Shown here: in pieces, positions 9,430 through 17,822 of the stretch | Layout: each line of letters starts with the position of its first letter | How positions within the stretch are numbered: the stretch's first letter is position 1 | NCBI RefSeq assembly: GCF_900182915.1 | Contig: NZ_FXUG01000001.1 | Location: 620,001-684,000 of the forward strand | From: Neorhodopirellula lusitana | GTDB taxonomy: Bacteria; Planctomycetota; Planctomycetia; Pirellulales; Pirellulaceae | Reading direction: 5' to 3' | DNA length: 64,000 bases | Notes under the pieces: model-generated | The model's input: only the letters and a program-made list of their open reading frames with translations | What the model was told of the DNA's origin: nothing | The model's database searches: none | Position numbers and translations under genes: made by a program

Positions 9430-12170
9430 CGTGATGTCTCCAGCGGTTTGTCGTCGGTCGCCTGTTGACGCGAAGTTGAGCCGGAGGCGTGAACGGTGGT
9501 GCTGCCTTGGAGTCCTGCACGAGAGTGAGTGGACCTCGCCGGATTCGCTCGAAGGTGGTTCGTCCGAGGGGCGGTGGAAGGGTTGACGTGATAGGACGCC
9601 CAGGCCGCCAACGCCTGCTCGACGGCAAGCAGTACCGCTAGCAATCCTAGCAAGAACAATAGGAAGGTTGACATGCCACCGATTGAGTCGTTGTTTTGCC
9701 ACGTGCTGGGCGATAGGAACTGAACTTTCATGGGAGCCAAGTCGCGGACGATTTCGGAATGCGGGGTTGACGCCAAATTGCTTTCCCCCACCCGCAGAAC
9801 CGTGGCCATGGGCGTGACGGTTGTTTGACCGTCGGTTTGCGTTCGCTGCCATTCGACGATTCCGGGCATCAAGAATTCGTCGAAGCCCGCTTGGTCGGTG
9901 ATGGCCATCTCGGTTGGCGAGATTTTGAGTGTCGTGCCTAGCATCGTGCTCAGTTGATTAGGCGAATCGGCGCCCGGGGTGGGTTGGGTGTCGGCATCGA
10001 TCTCGATCGATAAGCGTGGCGGTTCATCCGCAGGAGGTAGCATCGTCACGGTGGGTAAGTACGTGTCGCCAGGTAACGGCAACTCAGCCGGTTCGTCGAC
10101 AAAACGAGATGTTGGAGGAGCCGCTCCACTGAACAACATCGCGTTGGATTGCAAAAGGAATACGACGAAGGTCGGATCACCCGCCCAGTTGTTCCACTGC
10201 GGGTTTAAGTCCGTCATGACGGTGACCACCCGCCCGCGTCCCAAAATGTGACGTGTCGCTAGCGGTTGGTCGTTCCGCTGTAGCAAGACTTTGGTGTCCA
10301 GGTCAGGCTGTCCAGATTCGGCTGACTCGGATGACAGTTCAGCGGCGTTCGCGAAAGCGTCGTCCACAAAACCGTCGTTCGGGGTCGATTCAGCTTCAAG
10401 CTCAGGCGACGAGGACGCATTGAGTTGGCGGTCGGTGAGTTGATGGTCGCGATGAACCGACCACGCCTTGTTGACCTGCACCAGACCGAACACTCCGTTG
10501 CCAGCGGCGGCGATTGGGCCGAGTAGGTCGCTGTCTTTCCCGAGCACGACTGAATTCGGTTTCTGATTCTTGTCATCAGCGGTGCTACCGTTGGCCGTGA
10601 GGTTTCCCAGCGCGTTCGCGGTCTGGATTTCACCGATCGGGAATGGCAATAGATTCCGATCTTCTTTAGCCAGAATTCGGTTGTAGGTGTCGGCGTTCAC
10701 GCTGTCGCCCAAGAACCAAGCGAGGCCGCCGCCTTCGCGAACGTACTGTTCCAGCGTTTCGGCCGTTCGCTCGCTGATGTCTGGAAGGTCGATCAGGTAG
10801 ATCGCTCGGTAACGCTGGAGTGTCTCGAGTGTCGCGTCACGAAGCATCGCGGCGGGCCGGATTTCAGGAATCGCTCCCACGCGAACCTGACTACCAGGAT
10901 CCAGTACCGATGAGACATGGTAGGCACCGAGTCCGTCCGGATCATTATCGATGATCAGGACCCGCTGTGCGTCGGCCAACGGAATCGTGCAGCTTCGAAC
11001 GTTATCGATTGTCAACGCGTCGTCCGGCAAACCGATTCGGACAACGTGCGTTCCTTCTTGGTCAATGTAGACCTGGAAAGACTTGGTGAGTTGTTGACCC
11101 GCCGGGATCGATTCAATCATGATCGCGGGCAGGCTTTGCGTCTTGCCGCTCAAAGTCGAAGTGGGATCGGCACGTTGCACATCTCGCCCGTAGGTGATGA
11201 CGCTCGCCGTCATGGCAACGTTGTTGGCTGCGGTACTAGAAAAGTTCTTGACCGTGACGTTCACCGTGACGGGCACACCGGCCACCCAAACATCGGGCTC
11301 GGGTGATAGGTCGGTGATGGCAAGGTTGCGTGGTGTGGACGTGGTTGTGTTATTGGCTTTGCCGCTGGTGTCCACGCAGTCAATGAAGCTGATCTTCGCG
11401 CCAGTCTTTTCGGCCGCTTCGAGTGATTGAGCCAGTCGTCGAGGCGACTGCCAATCTCGCTTTGCAAAATCGCTAACCAAGTACAGTTGTCGGGCGTCGG
11501 CGGGGTTCGCGACCAACAGGTCAGACGCCAGATCAATCGCGGGCACGAGGTCGGTGCGGAGTGACGAAGCTTGCGTGCTCATCAAGCGTTCGATTTGGCG
11601 AGCGTCTTGAGTGATGGTTTGTGCCGCGATGTCCGCGGCAGCGTCCGCCGCTGCGTCTTTTGAATTGGCGACCATCGTGGCGCGACTGGCACGCATGACC
11701 GTCAATTGATGGGTGCCTTCTTCGGACGCCAATCGCCGAACCAATGCCGCGACAACCGAAAGCCCGCGGTCGTAAGCGGTGGTGTCGCGTTGCGACGGAT
11801 TGGCAGAGTCGGATTCACTGGCAGTGTTGCCGCCTGCCATGCTGTCGCCAGCAACACGTTGTCGCATGGAGTAACTGTCATCCAGCACGATAACGTGATG
11901 CGTGGTTTGGCCGCCGACTGCCCCGAGCCAGCGTTTGCCGCCGATCAGTCCCGCGAGTACCGCGATCAACAACGCGGCAACCGCCAAGCGAGTCAGCAGT
12001 AAAAGAAGCTGCCGCAGGACGATCCACCGTCGCTGCTTGCGGTAACTGGCCAGCAAGAAGTCCATCGCTGCCCACTGTGTACGCCGGTGTCGAAGCAGAT
12101 TGATCAGGTGCACCAAAAGCGGCACACCGACAAAAAGAAAACCGATCGCGAGTGAGGGATAAAGCAGCAA
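9426..12170 (-). CDS. BatA-like membrane protein with VWA and CARDB-like domains
   Basis: 914 residues. The N-terminus (about 1-27 and 50-77 are membrane helices, separated by RHRRTQWAAMDFLLASYRKQ) is the characteristic BatA leader. It is followed by a VWA domain with MIDAS DDSYS (97-101) and LYLVSDF in the second half. Next comes a beta-sandwich region with TVNVTVKNFSSTAANNVAM, like CARDB adhesion-type domains, then a Rossmann-like segment (RVLIIDNDPDG, YRAIYLIDLPD) similar to glutamine-amidotransferase-like domains. A C-terminal helix (about 835-855) precedes a short Ser/Thr-rich tail. The stop overlaps the next gene start as ATGA. It is probably the large envelope partner of the DUF58 and MoxR proteins. 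The exact substrate is unknown. Confidence 0.85.
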   Translation of the reverse strand: MLLYPSLAIGFLFVGVPLLVHLINLLRHRRTQWAAMDFLLASYRKQRRWIVLRQLLLLLTRLAVAALLIAVLAGLIGGKRWLGAVGGQTTHHVIVLDDSYSMRQRVAGDSMAGGNTASESDSANPSQRDTTAYDRGLSVVAALVRRLASEEGTHQLTVMRASRATMVANSKDAAADAAADIAAQTITQDARQIERLMSTQASSLRTDLVPAIDLASDLLVANPADARQLYLVSDFAKRDWQSPRRLAQSLEAAEKTGAKISFIDCVDTSGKANNTTTSTPRNLAITDLSPEPDVWVAGVPVTVNVTVKNFSSTAANNVAMTASVITYGRDVQRADPTSTLSGKTQSLPAIMIESIPAGQQLTKSFQVYIDQEGTHVVRIGLPDDALTIDNVRSCTIPLADAQRVLIIDNDPDGLGAYHVSSVLDPGSQVRVGAIPEIRPAAMLRDATLETLQRYRAIYLIDLPDISERTAETLEQYVREGGGLAWFLGDSVNADTYNRILAKEDRNLLPFPIGEIQTANALGNLTANGSTADDKNQKPNSVVLGKDSDLLGPIAAAGNGVFGLVQVNKAWSVHRDHQLTDRQLNASSSPELEAESTPNDGFVDDAFANAAELSSESAESGQPDLDTKVLLQRNDQPLATRHILGRGRVVTVMTDLNPQWNNWAGDPTFVVFLLQSNAMLFSGAAPPTSRFVDEPAELPLPGDTYLPTVTMLPPADEPPRLSIEIDADTQPTPGADSPNQLSTMLGTTLKISPTEMAITDQAGFDEFLMPGIVEWQRTQTDGQTTVTPMATVLRVGESNLASTPHSEIVRDLAPMKVQFLSPSTWQNNDSIGGMSTFLLFLLGLLAVLLAVEQALAAWASYHVNPSTAPRTNHLRANPARSTHSRAGLQGSTTVHASGSTSRQQATDDKPLETSR

Positions 12171-12223
12171 GTGAGACGCGTGAGTTGGAAGTAGTCAGGA
12201 AGTGGACGATAGGGAGTGTGTTG

Positions 12224-12303
12224 GGCAGCTAGCGGTGGTGCCAGCAAACTGAGTTGCCGGTGAGTTGTGTTACCAGCGAACTGTGTTATCAATGAACTAT
12301 GAA
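12224..12303. repeat. degenerate 16-bp tandem repeat, five units
   Basis: Units start at 12224, 12240, 12256, 12272 and 12288. The clearest are gccagcaaactgagtt, gccggtgagttgtgtt and accagcgaactgtgtt. On the minus strand the consensus is near AACWCAGTTCGCTGGY. The array fills the gap between the DUF58 and BatA-like genes, and its last unit contains the DUF58 stop codon. Confidence 0.75.
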
Positions 12304-13199
12304 CGAATCTTGGGAAGTGATTGGCGTGCGGACAGGAACTTGGCCAGCACCGCGTCGAGCGGGTCGGAGGTGCGGACCTGCATCGTATCAATTTTTAAAC
12401 GCCCGCACGTTCGCCGCACATCATCTAAGAACGTATCCAAGGCTTCGAGATATCCTTCCCGAAGTGCGGCTGGGTTGCAGTTCAGAAAGGCTGGTGACTC
12501 AAGCCCTTCAAAACGGGTGGCTCCGGTGAAGTTGAAGTCCAACTCCTCGTCGTGCAGTACATGAAACAAAGCCACGTCGTGACCTTGGGAACGCAAAAGA
12601 CGCAGGCCTTCGGTGAGAGATTCCACGCCCAGTAAATCGGAAATCACGCATACCAATCCGCCGCGTGGGATCGAAGCGGCGACCTGTCGGGTGACTTTGG
12701 GAAGTTGTGTTTCGCCGTCCGCGCCGCTGGTGGCCAGCGATCGCAGGATGCGTTGCAACTGATGTTGGTTGCTGCGAGCGGGAACGCTATCGCGGATTTC
12801 GGTGTCGAACGTGAACAGCCCGGCGGCATCTTTTTGCCGGAGGGCGAGATAAGCGAGCGACGCGGCGATGGAAGCGGCGTAGTCGAACTTATTGAGGTCA
12901 CCCTCGCCGTAGGCCATCGAGCCGCTGCAATCGACCAGTAGATGCAAACGAAGATTGGTTTCTTCTTCGTATTGCTTGATCGTCAAACGATCTTGGCGCG
13001 CGTAAACCTTCCAATCGATGTGCCGCATTTCATCACCGGCCACATAAGGTCGGTGTTGAAGGAACTCAATCGATTGGCCGAAGTAGGGGCTGCGGTGCAT
13101 CCCCGACAAGAATCCTTCGACAACGCGTCGCGCGGTCAATTCCAATCGGCGAATACGAGCAGTTACCTCAGGTCGCAAATATCTTTTGGAAGCGGGCAT
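12297..13199 (-). CDS. DUF58 domain protein (VWA-related)
   Basis: 300 residues without membrane helices. It holds the DUF58 core: [17 protein letters not shown] (about 30-46), then [16 protein letters not shown] (55-70), which is the family hallmark, then LVDCSGSM (88-95), a VWA-type MIDAS motif of the DxSxS form (D90, S92, S94). The rest continues the VWA-like Rossmann fold ([12 protein letters not shown]). Members are encoded beside MoxR ATPases in many phyla and are thought to act as their cytosolic VWA partner. The start overlaps the MoxR gene by 32 bp, so the two are co-translated. The C-terminal codons are made of part of a 16-bp repeat, which suggests that this end is not under strong constraint. 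Confidence 0.93.
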   Translation of the reverse strand: MPASKRYLRPEVTARIRRLELTARRVVEGFLSGMHRSPYFGQSIEFLQHRPYVAGDEMRHIDWKVYARQDRLTIKQYEEETNLRLHLLVDCSGSMAYGEGDLNKFDYAASIAASLAYLALRQKDAAGLFTFDTEIRDSVPARSNQHQLQRILRSLATSGADGETQLPKVTRQVAASIPRGGLVCVISDLLGVESLTEGLRLLRSQGHDVALFHVLHDEELDFNFTGATRFEGLESPAFLNCNPAALREGYLEALDTFLDDVRRTCGRLKIDTMQVRTSDPLDAVLAKFLSARQSLPKIRS

Positions 13200-14238
13200 C
13201 GCGTGACAGTTCGTCTTCGGTGGTAGGCGTGGCGTCGATGATTCGGCTGATCACTTCGTCGCTGGTGATCCCTTCGCTTTCGGCAGCGAAGTTGACGACC
13301 ATGCGGTGGCGCAAGACGGGCGGTGCGAGAGCTTGGATGTCCTCAACTTGGACATGTTGGCGACCTTGTAGCAATGCACGTGCTTTGCCACCCAGGATTA
13401 GGAATTGCACAGCCCGAGGACCCGCACCCCAACCGACCAAGTCGTCGACGAAGTCCGGTACGCCTTCGCTACCGACACGGGTCTGCCGAACGAGCGACAG
13501 GGCGTAGCGAATGACGTGATCGCTGACCGGAACCTGGCGGACGAGATGCTGCAAACGCAAAATCTCTTCACCGGTGAGTACACGTTCGGCGTTTTGGCTG
13601 ACCGTGCCAGTGGTCCGTCGGGCCACTTCGAATTCTTCGTCAAAGCTGGGGTAGTCGACAAAGATCTTGAACATGAACCGGTCTTGTTGAGCTTCTGGCA
13701 ACGGGTAGGTGCCTTCCTGCTCGATCGGGTTCTGGGTCGCGAGCACGAAGAACGGGTCATCCAGAACGTGACGTTCCCGTCCGGCTGTGACTTGGCGTTC
13801 CTGCATCGCTTCGAGCAGTGACGCTTGGGTTTTTGGCGGAGTCCGGTTGATTTCATCGGCCAGCACCACGTTGGCGAACAACGGACCTGGCATGAAGCGA
13901 AGTTCACGATGCCCGGTAGCTCGATCCTCTTCAATGATCTCAGTACCGGTGACGTCGGCTGGCATCAAGTCCGGCGTGAACTGGATGCGGCTGAAGCTCA
14001 GGTCTAGCGTTTTAGCTAGCGTGCTGATCATCAATGTCTTGGCCAATCCTGGCACGCCTTCGAGCAAGACGTGCCCGCGGCTAAAGAGGCAGATCAGGAT
14101 TTCGTCGATCACGTGTTCTTGGCCGACAATGATTTTGCCCAGTTCAGACAGAACGCGTTGCCGGGCGGCATGAAGCAGTCCCGCATCGGATTCGTTGATC
14201 GGGGCGTCGACTGCGTTGTTGGAGGTGTCACTCGTCAT
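13168..14238 (-). CDS. MoxR-family AAA+ ATPase
   Basis: 356 residues from the ATG at 14236-14238. The AAA+ motifs are all present: Walker A GVPGLAKT (61-68), Walker [10 protein letters not shown] (124-132), the MoxR insert-proximal [17 protein letters not shown] (134-150) and sensor region [19 protein letters not shown] (166-184, ending in the arginine of QQDRF). MoxR ATPases are chaperone-like and mature or load partner proteins, often through VWA-domain adaptors. Four of the genes downstream encode exactly such proteins or their companions. It is the first gene of the cluster, with a 766-bp gap upstream that must contain the promoter. No clear promoter could be picked out by eye. Confidence 0.96.
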   Translation of the reverse strand: MTSDTSNNAVDAPINESDAGLLHAARQRVLSELGKIIVGQEHVIDEILICLFSRGHVLLEGVPGLAKTLMISTLAKTLDLSFSRIQFTPDLMPADVTGTEIIEEDRATGHRELRFMPGPLFANVVLADEINRTPPKTQASLLEAMQERQVTAGRERHVLDDPFFVLATQNPIEQEGTYPLPEAQQDRFMFKIFVDYPSFDEEFEVARRTTGTVSQNAERVLTGEEILRLQHLVRQVPVSDHVIRYALSLVRQTRVGSEGVPDFVDDLVGWGAGPRAVQFLILGGKARALLQGRQHVQVEDIQALAPPVLRHRMVVNFAAESEGITSDEVISRIIDATPTTEDELSRDARFQKIFAT

Positions 14239-15004
14239 AAGAATTTCATCGCCGGTGTTGCTCCGGTGGATTTTGTTCCAGGAGGCTTCGAGACAAAGGA
14301 GGACGTCAGAGATCTAGTGTCGGTTCAAATTGCAAAGCGGCTTCATATTAGCAGGCCGCCACACCAAGTGTTTAATCGCAGCGTGGTTGATAGCAGAACT
14401 GGCAAATGAGCCGACCGATAGTCTACCCGAGAGAGCAAGCCCGCGATGCCCGGGAATGCGTTGACCCAAAAATCACGCCAGTGAGCAGGTGGGTAGGTGG
14501 CCCGGCGTGGTGCTGGTGAGTAGGTGACACGTGGTCAAGTGAAAGTTGAGCAACGTACAGGGAACTGCGGCGGGAGGAGCAGTGAGAGGTGGGGCTCGGT
14601 CCCCACTGCGGTGGTTCTTTCAGCTGTGAGCAGGCCTGGCGATCTTGGCGGGGGCTGATGAGTCGGCCGAAAGTGAGTGCCACAAGCAAGTCCAGTAGCC
14701 TGGGAACCTAAGTCTCGGAAACCCACGCCCCTGGAGACCCACACCTCTAAATATCCACACCTCCGAATCTCCACACCTCTAAATATTCAAGCCCGGGGGG
14801 ATCAACGGGCTCAGGGCAAAAGCTAGCTCAGCAATTCACCGAATCTGCAGTTAGCCGGTTTTTTCGGGGGGGGGGGAGTTGATGCTGCGCCGCTTTCATT
14901 GCGTCCGACCTGGGATCCGATACGCAAAGAACGTGAGCGAGCTAGTAGTCCCGACGGTTCGCCATGAAGCAGGTGCCTTTCAGGAAAGGCATTCAGGCAG
15001 CGGC
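14239..15004. other. intergenic region with repeats, no supported gene
   Basis: This 766-bp stretch lies upstream of the MoxR gene and downstream of the zinc-ribbon gene, both on the minus strand. Short reading frames in it are low-complexity and show no recognisable protein. It holds the 16-bp repeat at 14707-14786, a run of 11 G at 14866-14876, and two related GTGAGYAGGTG copies at 14481 and 14516. The MoxR operon promoter should lie in the left part. Confidence 0.6.
14707..14786. repeat. degenerate 16-bp tandem repeat, about five units
   Basis: Units begin at 14707, 14723, 14739, 14755 and 14771, exactly 16 bp apart. The best three are ccacacctctaaatat, ccacacctccgaatct and ccacacctctaaatat; the first two units are more diverged. 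It lies in the long gap upstream of the MoxR gene. The period matches three other arrays in the window, but the sequence is different. Confidence 0.8.
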
Positions 15005-15277
15005 TTACCGGAGAGCAGAATAGGTGCTCAGGGAAGAGTTCGTGTTGACCGAGGATCCGTTTTCCAGCACGGATGCCTGTTCGGCACGCCGGAGTGCAGA
15101 CTCGACCCGGCGCAGAAGCGCCTCGCCACTTTCGCGACCCACAACAGGAGCCTCGCTAGCGGTAGCGGTGAATTCAGCACCACAATGCTGGCAGGCGACC
15201 GTGCACCCGAGCAGGTTTGCTCGGACGTCGATTCGCCGGCCGCAGGTCGGGCACGATTGGGTGAATTTGATTGGCAT
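15005..15277 (-). CDS. small zinc-ribbon protein
   Basis: 90 residues. The ATG at 15275-15277 follows AAAGGACAG at suitable spacing. Four cysteines in two pairs, CPTC (9-12) and CQHC (29-32), form a zinc ribbon (FTQSCPTCGRRIDVRANLLG then VACQHCGAEF). This layout is common in small planctomycete proteins and in the N-termini of their larger membrane proteins. The C-terminal half is helical and Ser/Asn-rich, without other motifs. It stands alone between long gaps. No function can be assigned beyond probable zinc binding. Confidence 0.75.
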   Translation of the reverse strand: MPIKFTQSCPTCGRRIDVRANLLGCTVACQHCGAEFTATASEAPVVGRESGEALLRRVESALRRAEQASVLENGSSVNTNSSLSTYSALR

Positions 15278-15553
15278 GATTAGATCTGTCCTTTCAACCG
15301 CAGACGAGAGCGGAAATCCGTTTTCAGGAAGATTATCTTACTTTGTTCGTGTTTAATGCAATGCTAACTACCGATATGGCGATCCTGATGAGGCTAACAG
15401 CTTAGTCTCGGTTCGGTCGCATCACAAGCGGATATCTACTCTTTTCGGGGGGATTGGCTGGTCTGTTGTGCGTAATAATGCAACCTTACGTCTCGTCAGA
15501 GCGAACCAACTTGCCTCTGTTGCACCATCGTACCGCGATCTTTGGCCAGCTAT

Positions 15554-16024
15554 ATGAAGAAATCAAGAGTCTTGTTCGTATGTATGGGGAACATTTGCCG
15601 TTCGCCCGCTGCCGAAGCGATATTGAATTCGATTTCGTTATCCGATGAAGTGGACATTCAGGTTGATTCGGCTGGGACGGAGAGTTATCACGTTGGGAAC
15701 CTCCCGGACGAACGCATGCGAGCGGCAGCGAAAAAACGCGGAATTCCCATGGTTTCGCACGCTCGGCAGGTCACTGCAAAGGACCTCGCGGCAGGCGAAT
15801 TCGATTGGGTGATCGCGATGGATCACGCCAATATGCGGCGTTTGCGATCCATTTCGTCGGAAGAGTTATCGCCTCATGTCCGACTTTTTTCGGACTTTCT
15901 GGACGATCAATGGCCCGATGAGGTTCCCGACCCGTACTACGGCGGTGACGATGGGTTTGAGTACGTGTTGGACATGCTGGAAGCGGGATGTCCCGGGATT
16001 TTGGAATCGCTATCCAGTTCGTAG
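15554..16024 (+). CDS. low-molecular-weight protein-tyrosine phosphatase
   Basis: 156 residues from the ATG at 15554; a TTG at 15542 is in frame but adds only four residues. The phosphatase P-loop CMGNICRS (C10-X5-R16-S) sits at the N-terminus, where it belongs in this family, followed by PAAEAIL. The general-acid aspartate is in VPDPYYGG near the C-terminus (about residues 118-125). Other family features are DSAGTESYHVGNLPDERM and FDWVIAMDHAN. It is expected to remove phosphate from tyrosine residues or from small-molecule arsenate/phosphate esters in the cytosol. There is no adjacent tyrosine kinase or arsenic gene to narrow the role. The length is normal for the family. Confidence 0.95.
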   Translation: MKKSRVLFVCMGNICRSPAAEAILNSISLSDEVDIQVDSAGTESYHVGNLPDERMRAAAKKRGIPMVSHARQVTAKDLAAGEFDWVIAMDHANMRRLRSISSEELSPHVRLFSDFLDDQWPDEVPDPYYGGDDGFEYVLDMLEAGCPGILESLSSS

Positions 16025-16343
16025 CCGAGTTGCCTTTTTGCTGTGTCGATGCTTTCCGGATGGGCCGCCTTGCGGGGTTATTCGGGCGTTGGGGAGCGCA
16101 ACATGGTGATCACTCCATTCGCGAAAGATCAATTTGGGTAAGATTGGCCGGGTAGATGGCGGAGGCGACTTTCCGGTTTTGGGCCATGCGGCTGCGAATC
16201 TTTGTTCAGGCAGTGGGTCAACTGCGTCATTTGAAACGCTCATGCGTCGCGGGCCCTGGATGGTGATGGAGAATCCTTCCGTTGTGCTCAATTGAACTCC
16301 CCGACGCCAACCACTCCAATGTTCTTGTCAATTGTTTGTGATC
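16025..16343. other. intergenic gap, nothing recognised
   Basis: About 320 bp between the phosphatase and the protease operon. No reading frame on either strand resembles a protein and I see no hairpin with a T-run. It should contain the promoter of the four-gene operon that follows. Confidence 0.5.
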
Positions 16344-17822
16344 ATGCTGCTGGATCGATTTTTCATGAGCCCCGAATTTGGAAATTCCCTTAGTCATGTG
16401 TTTCGGTCGAGCGGAATCGTCGAGCAGCGCGTTGGAGCACCGGTAGGTGACCGTTTGCATTCTGGTTGGCCGATTCGGCTGATCGCGGGGCTTTGCCTTG
16501 TCGGCACTTTCGCGATGGTGTGGGGGCAGCCGGCAAATGGATGGGCGGAATCGCCAACCCTGGTGACTGTTGTGACAGCCGGTGGGGACGAAGTTCAAGG
16601 AACATTGATCGAGATTGGGCAGGACGGTGCAACGGTCAACATGGACTCCGGTGATGTTCAGTTTCAAGCGGACGAATTGTCTTTGATTCGGTTTGCTCAC
16701 CCGGCCAAGCAGCCAGTGCCGACCGTGGTCAAACTGATGGGCGGTTCGGTCATTTGGGTTACCAGCGTGACTTGGACGGGGGATCAGGTAACACTCGCGC
16801 CCGCTCGCCAAGCTCGCCTTGTTGTGCCGGCAACCGATGTGCTGTCCATTCGTTTTCGATCCGGGAACCAAGCGACCGATCCGGTGTGGTTGGGTTGGGA
16901 AAACGAGCCTCGACGCGGAGACCGCTTGGCCGTTCGGCGTAACGAACAGGCTCTCGATTCGATTGATGGAACGGTGATTGGGGTGACCCCGCGATCGGTT
17001 GAATTCCAGATGGGCGGGAACACGATCGAAGCTCCGTTGGCGAAGCTGGAAGGCGTGATTTTATCAGGGAGTAGTTCAGGGAACGGTCAATCTGGGAACA
17101 ATGCGGCGAAGTCGAAGTCGTCGATTCGCGTTGTCGATACATCGGGGTCGACGTTCGCCGCCCAGTCGGTTTCTCTGGCGGCAGCTGATGACTCTGTTGA
17201 AATTGTGATCTCAGGCTCCGTTAAGCACACCGTTTCTTTGTCTCAATTGTCCTCGATTGAATACGCCGGCGGTGTCTTGGCGTTAGCGGATGCGGAGATC
17301 GCGGATTCCAAATTCATGGGCGAGTTTGCCGGCTCGGCATCGGTTTCTTCGCGGCCGGTGGATCAAAAACGCGAGAAACGAATTCAGGCTTGGTTTGCCC
17401 CCGTCTCAACGGAGTCGGCAACGTCGGAATCCGCCGATCTGAAATCGAGTGATTCTCGGATCCAGATGAACACGCCTGGCGAAATCAGTTTCCGCGTGCC
17501 CGATGACTACCAACGTTTGGTGGTTTCGGTTCGTCGCAGTGAACAAGTGGATGAGTTCTTGCCGGTCGATGTCGAAGTTTGGGTGGACGGTCAACGAAAG
17601 TGGAACGCCACTTTGAGCGATCGCCAAACGCTCGGTCTCGATTTAGCTTTGGCCGATGCCCGGCGTGTCACGTTGAAAGCCTTGCCTTCCCAAGGATCAG
17701 CTTCAGGTGCGACAGCCGATAGCAAACGCAATGCGAGCGATCGCGGCTTGAATGAGTCGCTGGATGCGGCGGTCGGTTTAGGCGGTAAATTGGAATGGTT
17801 CAGTGGTCGGTTTCTAAAATGA
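16344..17822 (+). CDS. secreted protein with NPCBM-like C-terminal domain, first gene of protease operon
   Basis: About 492 residues from the ATG at 16344; another ATG at 16365 and a TTG at 16332 are also possible, and none has a convincing ribosome site. A hydrophobic segment (IRLIAGLCLVGTFAMVW) ending near GQPANGWA, about 60 residues in, is the likely export signal. The next part is beta-rich, with repeated short modules (GDEVQGTLIEIGQDG, GDRLAVRRNEQALDSIDGTV) resembling tandem Sm-like or SH3-like folds. The C-terminal 150 residues (ISFRVPDDYQRLVVSV, VDVEVWVDGQRKW, ADARRVTLKAL) resemble the NPCBM carbohydrate-binding fold. The stop overlaps the protease start as ATGA, so the two products are probably made together. 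Confidence 0.7.
   Translation: MLLDRFFMSPEFGNSLSHVFRSSGIVEQRVGAPVGDRLHSGWPIRLIAGLCLVGTFAMVWGQPANGWAESPTLVTVVTAGGDEVQGTLIEIGQDGATVNMDSGDVQFQADELSLIRFAHPAKQPVPTVVKLMGGSVIWVTSVTWTGDQVTLAPARQARLVVPATDVLSIRFRSGNQATDPVWLGWENEPRRGDRLAVRRNEQALDSIDGTVIGVTPRSVEFQMGGNTIEAPLAKLEGVILSGSSSGNGQSGNNAAKSKSSIRVVDTSGSTFAAQSVSLAAADDSVEIVISGSVKHTVSLSQLSSIEYAGGVLALADAEIADSKFMGEFAGSASVSSRPVDQKREKRIQAWFAPVSTESATSESADLKSSDSRIQMNTPGEISFRVPDDYQRLVVSVRRSEQVDEFLPVDVEVWVDGQRKWNATLSDRQTLGLDLALADARRVTLKALPSQGSASGATADSKRNASDRGLNESLDAAVGLGGKLEWFSGRFLK

Noticed and set aside
9430-9852. Extra 141 codons in frame upstream of the second VWA protein
   Set aside because: The stretch lies within the BatA-like gene and is low complexity; the ATG at 9427-9429 gives an ATGA overlap and the natural N-terminus.
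14423-14774. Frames of about 80-90 codons on the minus strand upstream of the MoxR gene
   Set aside because: They cross a 16-bp tandem repeat, are low complexity and have no recognisable domain.
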